From DASZTU01 sp035547675 (GTDB taxonomy: Bacteria; Pseudomonadota; Alphaproteobacteria; Rhizobiales; Devosiaceae): a stretch of DNA of 12,948 nt. The notes beneath the pieces are model-generated. The model saw only the letters and a list, made by a program, of their open reading frames with translations, was not told the DNA's origin and did no database searches. How positions within the stretch are numbered: position 1 is the stretch's first letter; each line of letters opens with the position of its first letter. Location of the stretch: NCBI GenBank assembly GCA_035547675.1, contig DASZUI010000137.1, positions 1 through 12,948 on the forward strand. Direction: 5' to 3'. Of this stretch, positions 1 to 7,396 are shown piece after piece. A program made the position numbers and the translations under genes.

Positions 1-1980
1 ACGGCGGCGGAATATCTCGAGCGGCGGGCGCTGGCCGCCGTCGAGCACCTGCCGGTGATGCAGCCCTATAAAAAGTTCTTCACCGAAGACTCGCCGGCCA
101 TGCTGATCGACGTGACCGCGCCGGACCGCGAAACGCTCGCCATCGAGACCGCCAAGGCGATCGCCATCCTCACCGAGGAAGGCGCCATCGACGTCGATTT
201 CTCCGAGGACGAAGCGCGCTCCCACGCCCTGTGGGACATGCGCAAGGGCTTCATCCCGATGTTCGGCGCCGCCCGCGACAAGGGCACGGTGATGCTCACC
301 GAGGACTGCGCCGCCCCCGTCGACAGCCTCGCCGATTTCGTCATCGACATGCGCAAGCTCCTCGACCGCCACGGCTACGAGGATGGCGTGCTCTTCGGGC
401 ACGCGCTGGCCGGCAATCTGCATTTCCAGATGGCCGCCGATTTTTCCAAGGAGGGCGAGACCGAGCGCTTCGACCGCTTCTCGCAGGAATTGTCCGAGCT
501 GGTGTCGGTCCGCTATGGCGGCTCGCTCAAGGCCGAGCACGGCACCGGCCGCGCCATCGCCCCCTTCGTGGAAGCGGAATGGGGCGCCCGGGCCTATGAG
601 CTGATGAGCCGCATCAAATCGCTCTTCGATCCGGAAGGCCTGCTCAATCCGGGCGTGCTGCTCAATGCCGACCACATGCAGCACGTCAAGGATCTGAAGC
701 GCATGGTGCCGACCGATCCCCTGGCCGATCTCTGCATCGAATGCGGCTTCTGCGAACCCGCCTGCCCCTCGGCCGGCCTCACCTTCTCGCCCCGCCAGCG
801 CATCGCCGTCAGCCGCGAACGCGCCCGCCTGCGCCAGACCGGCGAGGACGAGGCCCGGTTGGCGGCGCTGGACGAGGGCTTCGTCTATGCCGGGCTCGAC
901 ACCTGCGCCGCCTGCAATCTCTGCTCGCTGCGCTGCCCGGTGGGCATCGAAACCGGCAGCATGATCCTGGGCGAACGCGCCCGCCGCCGCGACGACAAGG
1001 CCCGCGAAATCGCCCATTGGGCCGCCGGCCACCGCGGCGGCCTCGAGGCCGCCATGCGCCTCGGCGCCGGTGCCAATGCGCTAGCACGGACGGTGATCGG
1101 CAATGCCGCAACCGACGCCATCGCCGGCACGCTGCGCTCGGTTTCCGGCGATCGCGTGCCCCGTGTCTCCGAGGCGCTGCGCCCCGGCCCCGGCGCACCG
1201 CGTCCGCCCGCGCCGCTCAACCGCCGCGCCGATCCGAAGCGCGACGGGGCGCCGGTCGCGATCGCGCTGCAGCCGCCGGCCGACAGAATCGTCTATTTCC
1301 CCGCCTGCCCCACCCGCATGTTCGGCGCGCCCAAAACCGAATTCGGCCTGCTGCCGACGCCCGACGCGGTGATCGCCCTGCTGCAACGCGCCGGCTACGA
1401 AGTCATCGTGCCCCAGCATGCCGGGGGCCAGTGCTGCGGCCAGCCCTGGCAATCCAAGGGCTTTCCCGAGGAAGCGAAAAGGGTCGGCGCCGAACTCGAC
1501 GCCGAGCTGTCGAAGCTTTCCGAGGGCGGCAGCCTGAAGATCGTCACCGACGCCTCGACCTGCGCCAAGCATCTGCAGGGCGGCGCCGGGGCAGAGGTGG
1601 CCGACAGCGCCGAATTCCTCGCCCGATACGTCCTGCCGCGCCTCAGGATTACGCGGCAGCTGCCCGTCGTCGCCGTGCACCATAATTGCTCGGCGCAGCG
1701 GCTCAAGGAGCAGTCGGCGACCGAAGCGGTGGCCAGGGCCTGCGCCGAGCGGATCGCCGTGCTGGAATCGATCACCTGCTGCGGCTATGCCGGCGACAAG
1801 GGCCTGTTCACGCCCGAGCTCAACGAATGGGCGACCCGCTTCGCCAGCGCCGACATCCCGCCGGATTGCCGGATCGGCGTCTCGACCGTCTCGACCTGCG
1901 CCTCCGGCCTCTCCGAACGCGCCGGCGTGCCCTTCGTCTCGCTCGCCAGCCTGCTCGAACTGGCGAGCCGGCCCGCGTGA
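1..1980 (+). CDS. FAD-linked D-2-hydroxyacid (D-lactate type) dehydrogenase with Fe-S domain, 5'-truncated
   Basis: The frame is open from base 1, so the true start lies upstream; 659 residues remain of a family usually about 930-1020 long. The visible part begins inside the FAD-linked oxidase C-terminal domain, with GHALAGNLHF (residues 133-142 of the partial protein), HGTGR (from 180) and its usual end LFDPEGLLNPG. Two 4Fe-4S cysteine clusters follow, CIECGFCEPACP (245-256) and CAACNLCSLRCP (302-313). Two CCG cysteine-rich domains come next (CCGQPW at 478, CCGYAGDKG at 593), as in GlpC and heterodisulfide reductases. This order is that of the fused Dld-II/YdiJ proteins, which oxidise D-lactate or D-2-hydroxyglutarate and pass electrons to the respiratory chain at the inner membrane. 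The N-terminal FAD-binding domain is outside the window. Family is confident; choice between D-lactate and D-2-hydroxyglutarate cannot be made here. The stop is followed within 25 bp by a palindromic repeat. Confidence 0.9.
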   Translation, partial: TAAEYLERRALAAVEHLPVMQPYKKFFTEDSPAMLIDVTAPDRETLAIETAKAIAILTEEGAIDVDFSEDEARSHALWDMRKGFIPMFGAARDKGTVMLTEDCAAPVDSLADFVIDMRKLLDRHGYEDGVLFGHALAGNLHFQMAADFSKEGETERFDRFSQELSELVSVRYGGSLKAEHGTGRAIAPFVEAEWGARAYELMSRIKSLFDPEGLLNPGVLLNADHMQHVKDLKRMVPTDPLADLCIECGFCEPACPSAGLTFSPRQRIAVSRERARLRQTGEDEARLAALDEGFVYAGLDTCAACNLCSLRCPVGIETGSMILGERARRRDDKAREIAHWAAGHRGGLEAAMRLGAGANALARTVIGNAATDAIAGTLRSVSGDRVPRVSEALRPGPGAPRPPAPLNRRADPKRDGAPVAIALQPPADRIVYFPACPTRMFGAPKTEFGLLPTPDAVIALLQRAGYEVIVPQHAGGQCCGQPWQSKGFPEEAKRVGAELDAELSKLSEGGSLKIVTDASTCAKHLQGGAGAEVADSAEFLARYVLPRLRITRQLPVVAVHHNCSAQRLKEQSATEAVARACAERIAVLESITCCGYAGDKGLFTPELNEWATRFASADIPPDCRIGVSTVSTCASGLSERAGVPFVSLASLLELASRPA

Positions 1981-2002
1981 GGAGAGAGCCGTCAATCTTG
2001 GC

Positions 2003-2115
2003 GCCCCTCCCCCTTGAGGGGAGGGTGGCGGCAGCCGGGTGGGGGTACAACGCGCGCCGGCTTCTGTTGAAGGGCACCCCCACCCCCGACCCCTCCCCTC
2101 AAGGGGGAGGGGGGC
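2003..2115. repeat. Palindromic intergenic repeat, copy 1
   Basis: A long imperfect inverted repeat fills most of the gap between the dehydrogenase and the RNA methyltransferase. The left arm (about 2003-2046) and the right arm (about 2076-2115) share a near-identical core of about 21 bp, CCCTCCCCCTTGAGGGGAGG on one side and its complement on the other. A roughly 30-bp GC-rich loop separates them. Each core arm is itself partly palindromic (CCCCTTGAGGGG), so the RNA could form two small hairpins or one large one. It belongs to the same family as the element at 7272-7376, sharing the GAGGGTGGC...GGTG.GGGGT layout. It resembles the REP-like or miniature intergenic repeats common in alphaproteobacteria; no transposase is nearby. 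Confidence 0.8.
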
Positions 2116-2116
2116 G

Positions 2117-3322
2117 ATGTGGCCCGATCGTGCCATGATCACCACCATCACCGCCCTCGGTCGCCGCGGCGAGGGCGTGGCCGAGATCGACGGCAAGCGC
2201 GTTTTCGTGCCGCTCGCCCTGCCCGGCGAGACCGTGGACATCGCCGTCGAAGGCGAACGCGGCACGCTCGTCTCCATCCTCGATCCAAGCCCCGAGCGCA
2301 TCACGCCCTTCTGCCCGCATTTCGGTCCCTGCGGCGGCTGCCAGCTCCAGCATATGAGCCCCGCGAGCTATGGCGCCTTCAAACGCGGCCTCGTCGAGAC
2401 GGCGCTGCGCCACGCGGGGATCGAGGCCCCGCTTGCGCCGCTGGTCGATGCCCGCGGCACCGGCCGCCGCCGCATCACGCTCCACGCCATCGGCCCGGCG
2501 GCGGGTTTCATGGCCTTCCACACCCACCGCCTGCACGATATCGACCGCTGCCCCATCACTGTGCCCGCCCTCGCCCAGGCCCCCGCCATCGCCCGCGCCT
2601 GCCGCGCGGCGGTCGGCGATGGCGACGTGTCGCTGACGGCGACGCTGACCGGCCTCGATGTCGAGGTGAAGCCGAAAAAGCGCGGCAAGCCCGAGCGGCT
2701 CGCCCCGCTGCTCGGCCAATTCGGCCTGGCGCGCGTTTCCCTTAACGGCGAGCCGGTGCTGATGGCCCACCCGCCGGTGGTGAAAATGGGCAAGGCCACG
2801 GTCGAAATCGCCCCGCAGGGCTTTTTGCAGGCAACCGAAGCCGCCGAGGAAATCCTCGGCGGGCAAGTGCTGGCGGGCCTCGCCGGCCTCGACAATGTCG
2901 CCGATCTCTTCTCCGGTGCCGGTCCCTTCGCGCTGCGCCTCGCCGAGGCCGCGCGCGTTTATGCCGCCGACAGCGACCGCGCCGGGATCGAGGCGCTCAA
3001 CAAAGCCTATCGCCACGCCAAAGGCCTCAAGCCGATCGAGGCGGTGCGCCGCGATCTCTTTCGCGAGCCGCTGACCGCCATCGAACTCAACCGCTTCGAC
3101 GGCCTCGTCTTCGATCCACCGCGCGCGGGCGCCGAGGCGCAGGCCAGGGAGATCGCCCGCTCCAAGGTAAAGCAGGTGGTCGCAATCTCCTGCGAGCCCG
3201 CAACCTTCGCCCGTGACGCGCGGCTCCTGATCGAAGGCGGCTACCGGCTCGAGCGCGTCACCCCGGTCGACCAGTTCGCTTTCTCCACCCATGTCGAGAT
3301 CGTCGGGGTGTTCCGGCGATGA
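2117..3322 (+). CDS. Class I SAM-dependent RNA m5U methyltransferase (RlmD/RumA/TrmA family)
   Basis: Predicted to methylate C5 of a uridine in RNA, most likely 23S rRNA, using S-adenosylmethionine. At the N-terminus is a TRAM RNA-binding domain (ITALGRRGEGVAEIDGKRVF). Four Fe-S cysteines follow at C66, C72, C75 and C145 (CPHFGPCGGC, then RCP), the pattern of RlmD. The Rossmann methyltransferase has a SAM loop DLFSGAG (263-269), motif IV DPPR (333-336), the catalytic nucleophile in SCEP (C359) and the general base in the C-terminal HVE. Family members usually read SCNP, so Glu after Cys is a small deviation. The chosen ATG has a GGAGG six bases upstream, supplied by the end of the palindromic repeat. 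An in-frame ATG at 2135 fits the TRAM start equally well but lacks a ribosome site. Length 401 aa is normal. Target base (U1939, U747 or other) is not decidable here. The stop overlaps the next start (ATGA). Confidence 0.88.
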   Translation: MWPDRAMITTITALGRRGEGVAEIDGKRVFVPLALPGETVDIAVEGERGTLVSILDPSPERITPFCPHFGPCGGCQLQHMSPASYGAFKRGLVETALRHAGIEAPLAPLVDARGTGRRRITLHAIGPAAGFMAFHTHRLHDIDRCPITVPALAQAPAIARACRAAVGDGDVSLTATLTGLDVEVKPKKRGKPERLAPLLGQFGLARVSLNGEPVLMAHPPVVKMGKATVEIAPQGFLQATEAAEEILGGQVLAGLAGLDNVADLFSGAGPFALRLAEAARVYAADSDRAGIEALNKAYRHAKGLKPIEAVRRDLFREPLTAIELNRFDGLVFDPPRAGAEAQAREIARSKVKQVVAISCEPATFARDARLLIEGGYRLERVTPVDQFAFSTHVEIVGVFRR

Positions 3323-4728
3323 CCGGCCTCCGCCCGTCACGTGCCCATGAAAGCCTCGGTCCCGATTTCTACGACATCGTCGCCCCGGCGCGTTTCCCCG
3401 AGCACATCCTGCGCTATCGCAACCAGCGCTGGGCCGAACGGGTCGGCCTGGGCGGGCTCGGCGACGCCGAATGGATCGCCCATTTCGGCCGCTTCGAGCC
3501 GCTGCCCGGCAGCCTGCCGCAACCGCTGGCGCTGCGCTATCACGGCCATCAGTTCCAGACCTACAATCCCGACCTCGGCGACGGCCGCGGCTTCCTCTTC
3601 GCCCAATTGCACGACCTCGAGGACGAGCGCCTGCTCGACCTCGGCACCAAGGGCTCGGGCCGCACGCCCTGGTCGCGCGGCGCCGACGGCCGGCTGACGC
3701 TCAAGGGCGGCGTCCGCGAAATCCTCGCCGCCGAAATGCTGGAAGCCTTGGGCGTGCCCACCAGCAAGGCCTTTTCGCTCATCGAAACCGGCGAGGAATT
3801 GGAGCGCCACGACGAGCCTTCGCCGACCCGCGCCGGCGTACTGGTCCGCCTCAGCCATTCCCATGTCCGCATCGGCACCTTCCAGCGCCTCGCCTTTCTG
3901 CGCGACGAGGCCAATCTGGCGCGCCTGCTCGATTATTGCGTCGAAACCTACATGCCCGATTGCCGGCGCGAGTCCATGGCCGAACGCGCCGCCGCCTTCC
4001 TCGAACAGGTCGCGAAGAACGTCGCCCGCATGGGCGCCCGCTGGATCGCCGCGGGTTTCGTGCACGGCGTGCTCAACACCGACAATATCAACATCACCGG
4101 CGAGAGCTTCGACTACGGCCCCTGGCGCTTCCTGCCCAGCTACGATCCGGCCTTCACCGCCGCCTATTTCGACCAGACCGGCCTCTATGCCTTCGGCCGC
4201 CAGCCCGATGCGCTCGCCTGGAACATGACGCGCCTTGCCGAATGCCTCGTGCCGCTCGCCACCATCGAACTGCTCGAGCCGGCACTCAACGCGTTCTGGC
4301 CCGCCTTCCGCGAGGAAATCGCCGCCGCCGTGCTCGCCCGGCTGGGCCTCGAGCCGCAGGGACTCCAAGCCGATGGCGAGCTGGTCGCGGCGCTTTTCAC
4401 CTTCATGATGGCGACGGGCGCGCCCTTCGAGCAGGTCTTCTTCGACTGGTATGGCGGGGAGGCAAGCACTGCCCGGGCAATGGCCGGGCCCGCCGCCGGG
4501 CTTTACCATTCGGAAACCTTTTCCGCCTTCCGCGCCCGCCTCGCCCTATACCGGAGCCGGCCGGATATCCGTCTCGGCCATCCCTATTTCGCCCGGCCGC
4601 GCCCGCGCACCATGCTGATCGAGGAGATGGAAGCGCTCTGGACGCCGATTGCCGAGCGCGACGACTGGCAGCCCCTGGAAGCGGCCCTGGCCGGGATCGG
4701 CGAGATGCGCGCGGCCTACGGCCTTTGA
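3319..4728 (+). CDS. selO: Protein adenylyltransferase SelO (YdiU/UPF0061 family)
   Basis: A pseudokinase-fold enzyme that transfers AMP from ATP to Ser, Thr or Tyr hydroxyls of proteins; E. coli SelO is linked to oxidative-stress responses. The family hallmark is clear: ALRYHGHQFQTYNPDLGDGR near residue 72, then the nucleotide-binding DLGTKGSGRTPWSR with K111. The region LKGGVREILAAEMLEALGVPTSKAFSLIETGE is present, as is the active site HGVLNTDN with D255/N256 and the metal-binding D265 of DYGP. Length (469 aa) matches E. coli (about 478). The protein ends in ..AAYGL without the C-terminal Cys or Sec typical of the family, and there is no Cys just after the DYGP motif. The redox disulfide known from E. 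coli is therefore probably absent. The ATG overlaps the methyltransferase stop by 4 bp (ATGA), so the two are likely co-transcribed and translationally coupled. Confidence 0.94.
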   Translation: MTGLRPSRAHESLGPDFYDIVAPARFPEHILRYRNQRWAERVGLGGLGDAEWIAHFGRFEPLPGSLPQPLALRYHGHQFQTYNPDLGDGRGFLFAQLHDLEDERLLDLGTKGSGRTPWSRGADGRLTLKGGVREILAAEMLEALGVPTSKAFSLIETGEELERHDEPSPTRAGVLVRLSHSHVRIGTFQRLAFLRDEANLARLLDYCVETYMPDCRRESMAERAAAFLEQVAKNVARMGARWIAAGFVHGVLNTDNINITGESFDYGPWRFLPSYDPAFTAAYFDQTGLYAFGRQPDALAWNMTRLAECLVPLATIELLEPALNAFWPAFREEIAAAVLARLGLEPQGLQADGELVAALFTFMMATGAPFEQVFFDWYGGEASTARAMAGPAAGLYHSETFSAFRARLALYRSRPDIRLGHPYFARPRPRTMLIEEMEALWTPIAERDDWQPLEAALAGIGEMRAAYGL

Positions 4729-4860
4729 AGACGGAACCGCCAGAGACCCGGCGGCGTTAATTGCGCGTCTTCGGGTTAAGTTCAAAGCGCTGGATCATAT
4801 TAAGGCCCCATTCCCCCAATACTTGCGCGGCGTGGGGGCGGGACCAGGAGAACTTATTAT

Positions 4861-5331
4861 ATGCCCAGACTGATACCATTGGCCGCTGCCTCGCTTGCTC
4901 TCGGCCTGCTTGCCGCACCCGCCTGGGCGGGGAGCGTCACCAAGTCGCCGGCCGGCGCCTGGCAATCGACCGACGGGTCGGCCCGTGTGCAGGTGTCGAT
5001 GTGCGGCGACGGCACGCAATTCTGTGCCGTGCTGACCGGGCTCGGCGGCGAGGCGCGCACGCCGCGCAACCTCGCCCTGCTCAATTCCTATGTCGTCCAG
5101 GGCGCCCGCGCCGCGGACATCAACGCCTGGGAGGGCACGGTCCACTTCAACGGCCAGACCGCCCAAGGCCGCATCACCCTGGTCAGCGCCAATCTGATCC
5201 AGGTGTCTGGGTGCGAGCTCGGCATGTGCAAGACCTTCGAGTTCCGCCGCGTCGGCAACCGTCCGGAGACGGTCGCCAGCCTCGGCACTCAGATTCCGCC
5301 GCGTACGGTCGGCCTGACCCTGCCGGAATAA
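4861..5331 (+). CDS. Exported DUF2147-family protein
   Basis: A 156-residue protein of unknown function. Residues 1-23 are a typical Sec signal peptide, with positive start MPR, hydrophobic LAAASLALGLLAAP and cleavage after AWA, so the mature protein is periplasmic. The mature part follows the DUF2147 pattern: an N-terminal GAWQSTDGSARVQVSMCGD, a middle WEGTVHFNGQTAQGRITL, and ...LIQVSGCELGMCKTFEFRRV near the end. Four cysteines (C48, C55, C118, C123) lie in two close pairs, consistent with periplasmic disulfides. An AGGAG about ten bases upstream supports the ATG. It begins 132 bp after selO; that gap is relatively AT-rich, but I see no convincing promoter in it. The last 43 bp overlap, on the opposite strand, the end of the aldo/keto reductase gene. 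No function can be assigned beyond the family. Confidence 0.85.
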   Translation: MPRLIPLAAASLALGLLAAPAWAGSVTKSPAGAWQSTDGSARVQVSMCGDGTQFCAVLTGLGGEARTPRNLALLNSYVVQGARAADINAWEGTVHFNGQTAQGRITLVSANLIQVSGCELGMCKTFEFRRVGNRPETVASLGTQIPPRTVGLTLPE

Positions 5332-6266
5332 AACTCCCAAAGCTGGTCGTCGAGCGCCGCCGGAATCGGCGGGCGCGCGGCGGCCGCCACATTCTCGTCG
5401 AGCTGGTCCGGCCGGCTGACCCCGGCAATCACCGTGCTCACCGCCGGGTGATCGAGAATCCAGCGCAGCGCGAACTGCGCCATGGGCAGGCCCGTGCTGT
5501 TGAGCTTTTCGAGCTCGCTCACCAGCTCCACGCCCGTCTCGAACGGGATCCCGGAAAACGTCTCCCCGACATTGAACGCCGCGCCATCGCGATTGAAATT
5601 GCGATGGTCGCTCGCCGCGAAGCGCTGGTCGCGGCCGAACTTGCCCGACAGCAGGCCCGAGGCCAGCGGCAGCCGCACGATAATGCCGACATCGGCCGCC
5701 TGCGCCTGCGGCAGCAGATCGCTCACCGCATCCTGCCGGAACAGGTTGAAGATGATCTGCAGCGTCGCGAGCCGCGGATTCCTGAGACACAGCAAGCCCT
5801 GCTCGATCGTCTCGACGCTGGCGCCATAGTGCCGGACCAGCCCTTCGGCCACCAGTTCATCCATCCAGCTGAAGATTTCGCCATCCTCGAGCACTTCCTG
5901 CGGCACGCAATGGAGCTGCGCCAGATCGATCGTTTCGACCCCGAGCCGCTGCGCCGAGCCCTCGAGGCTCGCCCGAACGCCCGCCCGGGTATATTTGTCG
6001 GGAAACAGGCTCCCCGCCCGGCCGACCTTGGTGGCAACCCGCACATTCGGGTGCTGCTTCAGCACGCGCCCGATGCGGCTTTCGCTTTCGCCGTCGCCAT
6101 AAACGTCGGCGGTGTCCCAGAAATCGACCCCCAGCACCAGCGCCCGGTTGAGGATTGCCTCCGCCGTTTCGTCGTCCACCGGGCCGAAGGAATTGCCGAG
6201 CTGCCAGCAGCCCAGCCCGATTTCCGACACCAGGTAATCCGTCTTGCCGAGCCGCCGCCGTTCCAT
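5289..6266 (-). CDS. Aldo/keto reductase
   Basis: An NAD(P)H-dependent oxidoreductase of the AKR superfamily (TIM barrel), 325 aa, predicted cytoplasmic. The catalytic tetrad is visible as D51 and Y56 in DFWDTADVYG, K80 in VATKVG and H119 in DLAQLHCVP. The start MERRRLGKTDYLVSEIGLGCWQLG is typical of the family, and the cofactor phosphate-binding region is the late segment VSTVIAGVSRPDQLDEN. A GGAG eight bases upstream of the ATG (6275-6278 on the + strand) supports the start. Substrate is not recognisable; this subgroup is usually annotated only as aldo/keto reductase. The 3' end overlaps the DUF2147 gene tail to tail by 43 bp. The gene is divergent from the phosphatase at 6414, so the 147-bp interval must hold both promoters. 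Confidence 0.92.
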   Translation of the reverse strand: MERRRLGKTDYLVSEIGLGCWQLGNSFGPVDDETAEAILNRALVLGVDFWDTADVYGDGESESRIGRVLKQHPNVRVATKVGRAGSLFPDKYTRAGVRASLEGSAQRLGVETIDLAQLHCVPQEVLEDGEIFSWMDELVAEGLVRHYGASVETIEQGLLCLRNPRLATLQIIFNLFRQDAVSDLLPQAQAADVGIIVRLPLASGLLSGKFGRDQRFAASDHRNFNRDGAAFNVGETFSGIPFETGVELVSELEKLNSTGLPMAQFALRWILDHPAVSTVIAGVSRPDQLDENVAAAARPPIPAALDDQLWEFYSGRVRPTVRGGI

Positions 6267-6369
6267 ATGCCGTTCTCCGGTATCTGCGATTTCTGGATGA
6301 ATTCAGCGATTAGCGCCAAAAGCCGTGGAGAGGCAATTGCGCCCCGCCGAATGTCAGGACAATGACGAA

Positions 6370-6390
6370 GGCGGCAACTATGTTGCCGCC
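6370..6390. promoter_or_regulatory. Perfect inverted repeat upstream of the phosphatase gene
   Basis: GGCGGCAAC (6370-6378) and GTTGCCGCC (6382-6390) are exact complements separated by the three bases TAT. The element ends 23 bp before the phosphatase ATG and lies in the divergent interval shared with the aldo/keto reductase. It could be a repressor operator, or a stable hairpin in the 5' leader that ends just before the ribosome site at 6401-6405. No run of T follows, so an intrinsic terminator is unlikely. The symmetry is seen directly; the role is inference. Confidence 0.45.
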
Positions 6391-6413
6391 ACCCGCCGAC
6401 AGGGAAACGCACC

Positions 6414-7244
6414 ATGGCCGATCTCGACGCCGCCCGCCGCTATTGCGGACCGGAGGCCTCCCCCCGCCTGCTCACGCTCGCCGCCCTCTCCCTCCGGGGC
6501 GGCGCCATCGCCCGCACCAAGCTCAGGCATTTCGGCCTCGGCGACATGGTGCTCAAGGGCCCCCGCGACTACCAGACCGAGGTCGACCGCGAGGTTGAGA
6601 CGCTGATCGTCTCGGGGATAGCCGCGGCCTTCCCCGATTACGCCATCGAGGGCGAGGAGAAGATGGGCGACCGCCAGGCCGGCCCTGACGCGCCCATCGT
6701 CCATATCGACCCCATCGACGGGACGACGAATTTCGCCTGGGGCATTCCGCATTTCGGCATCGTCATCTCGATCGAGGAGCAGGACGAGATCACCGTCGGC
6801 GTCGTCTACGACCCCATGCTCGACGAGCTGTTTTCCGCCGAACGGGGCGGTGGCGCCTGGCTCAACGGCCGGCGGCTGCGCGTCGTGCCCGTCCCCTCGC
6901 CCGAGGCGTCCGTGGTCGGGGCGAGCCTGCCGACGCCGGGCCAGGTCAAGTCCGTGCCGCTCGAAACCTATCACCGCGCGCTGCGCCGCCTGATGGACAC
7001 CACCTCGGGCGTCCGGCGCTTCGGCTCGGCCGCTCTGTCCTTCGCCTATGTCGCAGCCGGGCGCATTAACGGCTTCTTCGAGGACGGCCTGTCCAAGCAC
7101 GATTACGGCGCCTCGGTCCTGCTGATCCGCGAGGCCGGCGGCATCGTCACCGATTTCCTCGGCGGGCCGGTGGTCGAAAAGCGCGGCATACTGGGCGCCG
7201 CGCCGGATTTGCATGCCTGGCTGGTGGAGGGGTTCAGGGAGTAG
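6414..7244 (+). CDS. Inositol-monophosphatase-family phosphatase
   Basis: A Mg-dependent, Li-sensitive-fold sugar or inositol phosphatase, 276 aa, predicted cytoplasmic. Family signatures are seen in order: TEVDREVE (the T..D helix near 55-62), FPDYAIEGEE with metal-ligand E81, DPIDGTTNF (99-107) holding the catalytic metal aspartates, then VGVVYDPMLDELFSAERGGGAWLNG. The C-terminal HDYGAS followed by REAGG corresponds to the usual W-D-x-A-A-G: the aspartate is kept but the tryptophan is replaced, so substrate choice may differ from classical SuhB. AGGGA eight bases upstream supports the start. Relatives act on inositol-1-phosphate, fructose-1,6-bisphosphate, histidinol phosphate or 3',5'-PAP; sequence alone does not decide. 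It converges on the Pho-type transport/phosphodiesterase operon with a palindromic repeat between them. A role in using the products of that operon is possible but unproven. Confidence 0.88.
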   Translation: MADLDAARRYCGPEASPRLLTLAALSLRGGAIARTKLRHFGLGDMVLKGPRDYQTEVDREVETLIVSGIAAAFPDYAIEGEEKMGDRQAGPDAPIVHIDPIDGTTNFAWGIPHFGIVISIEEQDEITVGVVYDPMLDELFSAERGGGAWLNGRRLRVVPVPSPEASVVGASLPTPGQVKSVPLETYHRALRRLMDTTSGVRRFGSAALSFAYVAAGRINGFFEDGLSKHDYGASVLLIREAGGIVTDFLGGPVVEKRGILGAAPDLHAWLVEGFRE

Positions 7245-7271
7245 GGGCGCAGCCCGCCGGGCCTGTGGAAG

Positions 7272-7376
7272 CCCTCGCCCCTCTGGGGAGAGGGTGGCCG
7301 GCAGGCCGGTGAGGGGTAGCCGCGGGCACCACGCGTGAACCCCTCACCCTGACCCTCTCCCCAAAGGGGCGAGGGA
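7272..7376. repeat. Palindromic intergenic repeat, copy 2
   Basis: An inverted repeat lies in the 152-bp gap between two convergent genes. The left arm core CCCTCGCCCCTCTGGGGAGA (starting 7272) and the complement of the right arm (ending about 7375) agree at 23 of 24 positions including the following GGGT. After that the arms share GGTGAGGGGT. The left arm has an extra short palindrome, GGCCGGCAGGCC, at 7296-7307. The loop (7318-7338) is about 21 bp. It is a diverged relative of the element at 2003-2115. As it sits between convergent stops it may act as a two-way transcription end or mRNA 3' stabiliser, though no T-run is present. Confidence 0.8.
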
Positions 7377-7396
7377 CGAGGTGGCGAGGCCGTACC

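Noticed and set aside
2003..2115. G-quadruplex or rho-independent terminator reading of the repeat
   Set aside because: G-runs are better explained as arms of a long inverted repeat, and no T-run follows either strand, so a classical terminator is not supported.
2039..2116. Start of the RNA methyltransferase at 2039
   Set aside because: The added residues are encoded by the palindromic repeat and have no domain value; a ribosome site and ATG follow directly at its end.
1081..2304. Long open frame on the minus strand across the dehydrogenase and the repeat
   Set aside because: It mirrors the codons of the real gene in GC-rich DNA, has no recognisable domain, and crosses an intergenic repeat.
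3337..4509. Long minus-strand open frame opposite selO
   Set aside because: Low-complexity Ala/Gly/Glu/Arg-rich translation typical of an antisense shadow; selO is unmistakable on the + strand.
4761..6365. 534-codon + strand frame across the DUF2147 and reductase genes
   Set aside because: Its translation is Arg/Ala/Pro-rich with no motif, and it overlaps two genes with clear domains and ribosome sites.
6352..6369. Possible Pho box in front of the phosphatase (ATGTCAG ... ATGACGA)
   Set aside because: The two half-sites point in opposite senses and do not match the 7-4-7 direct-repeat layout.
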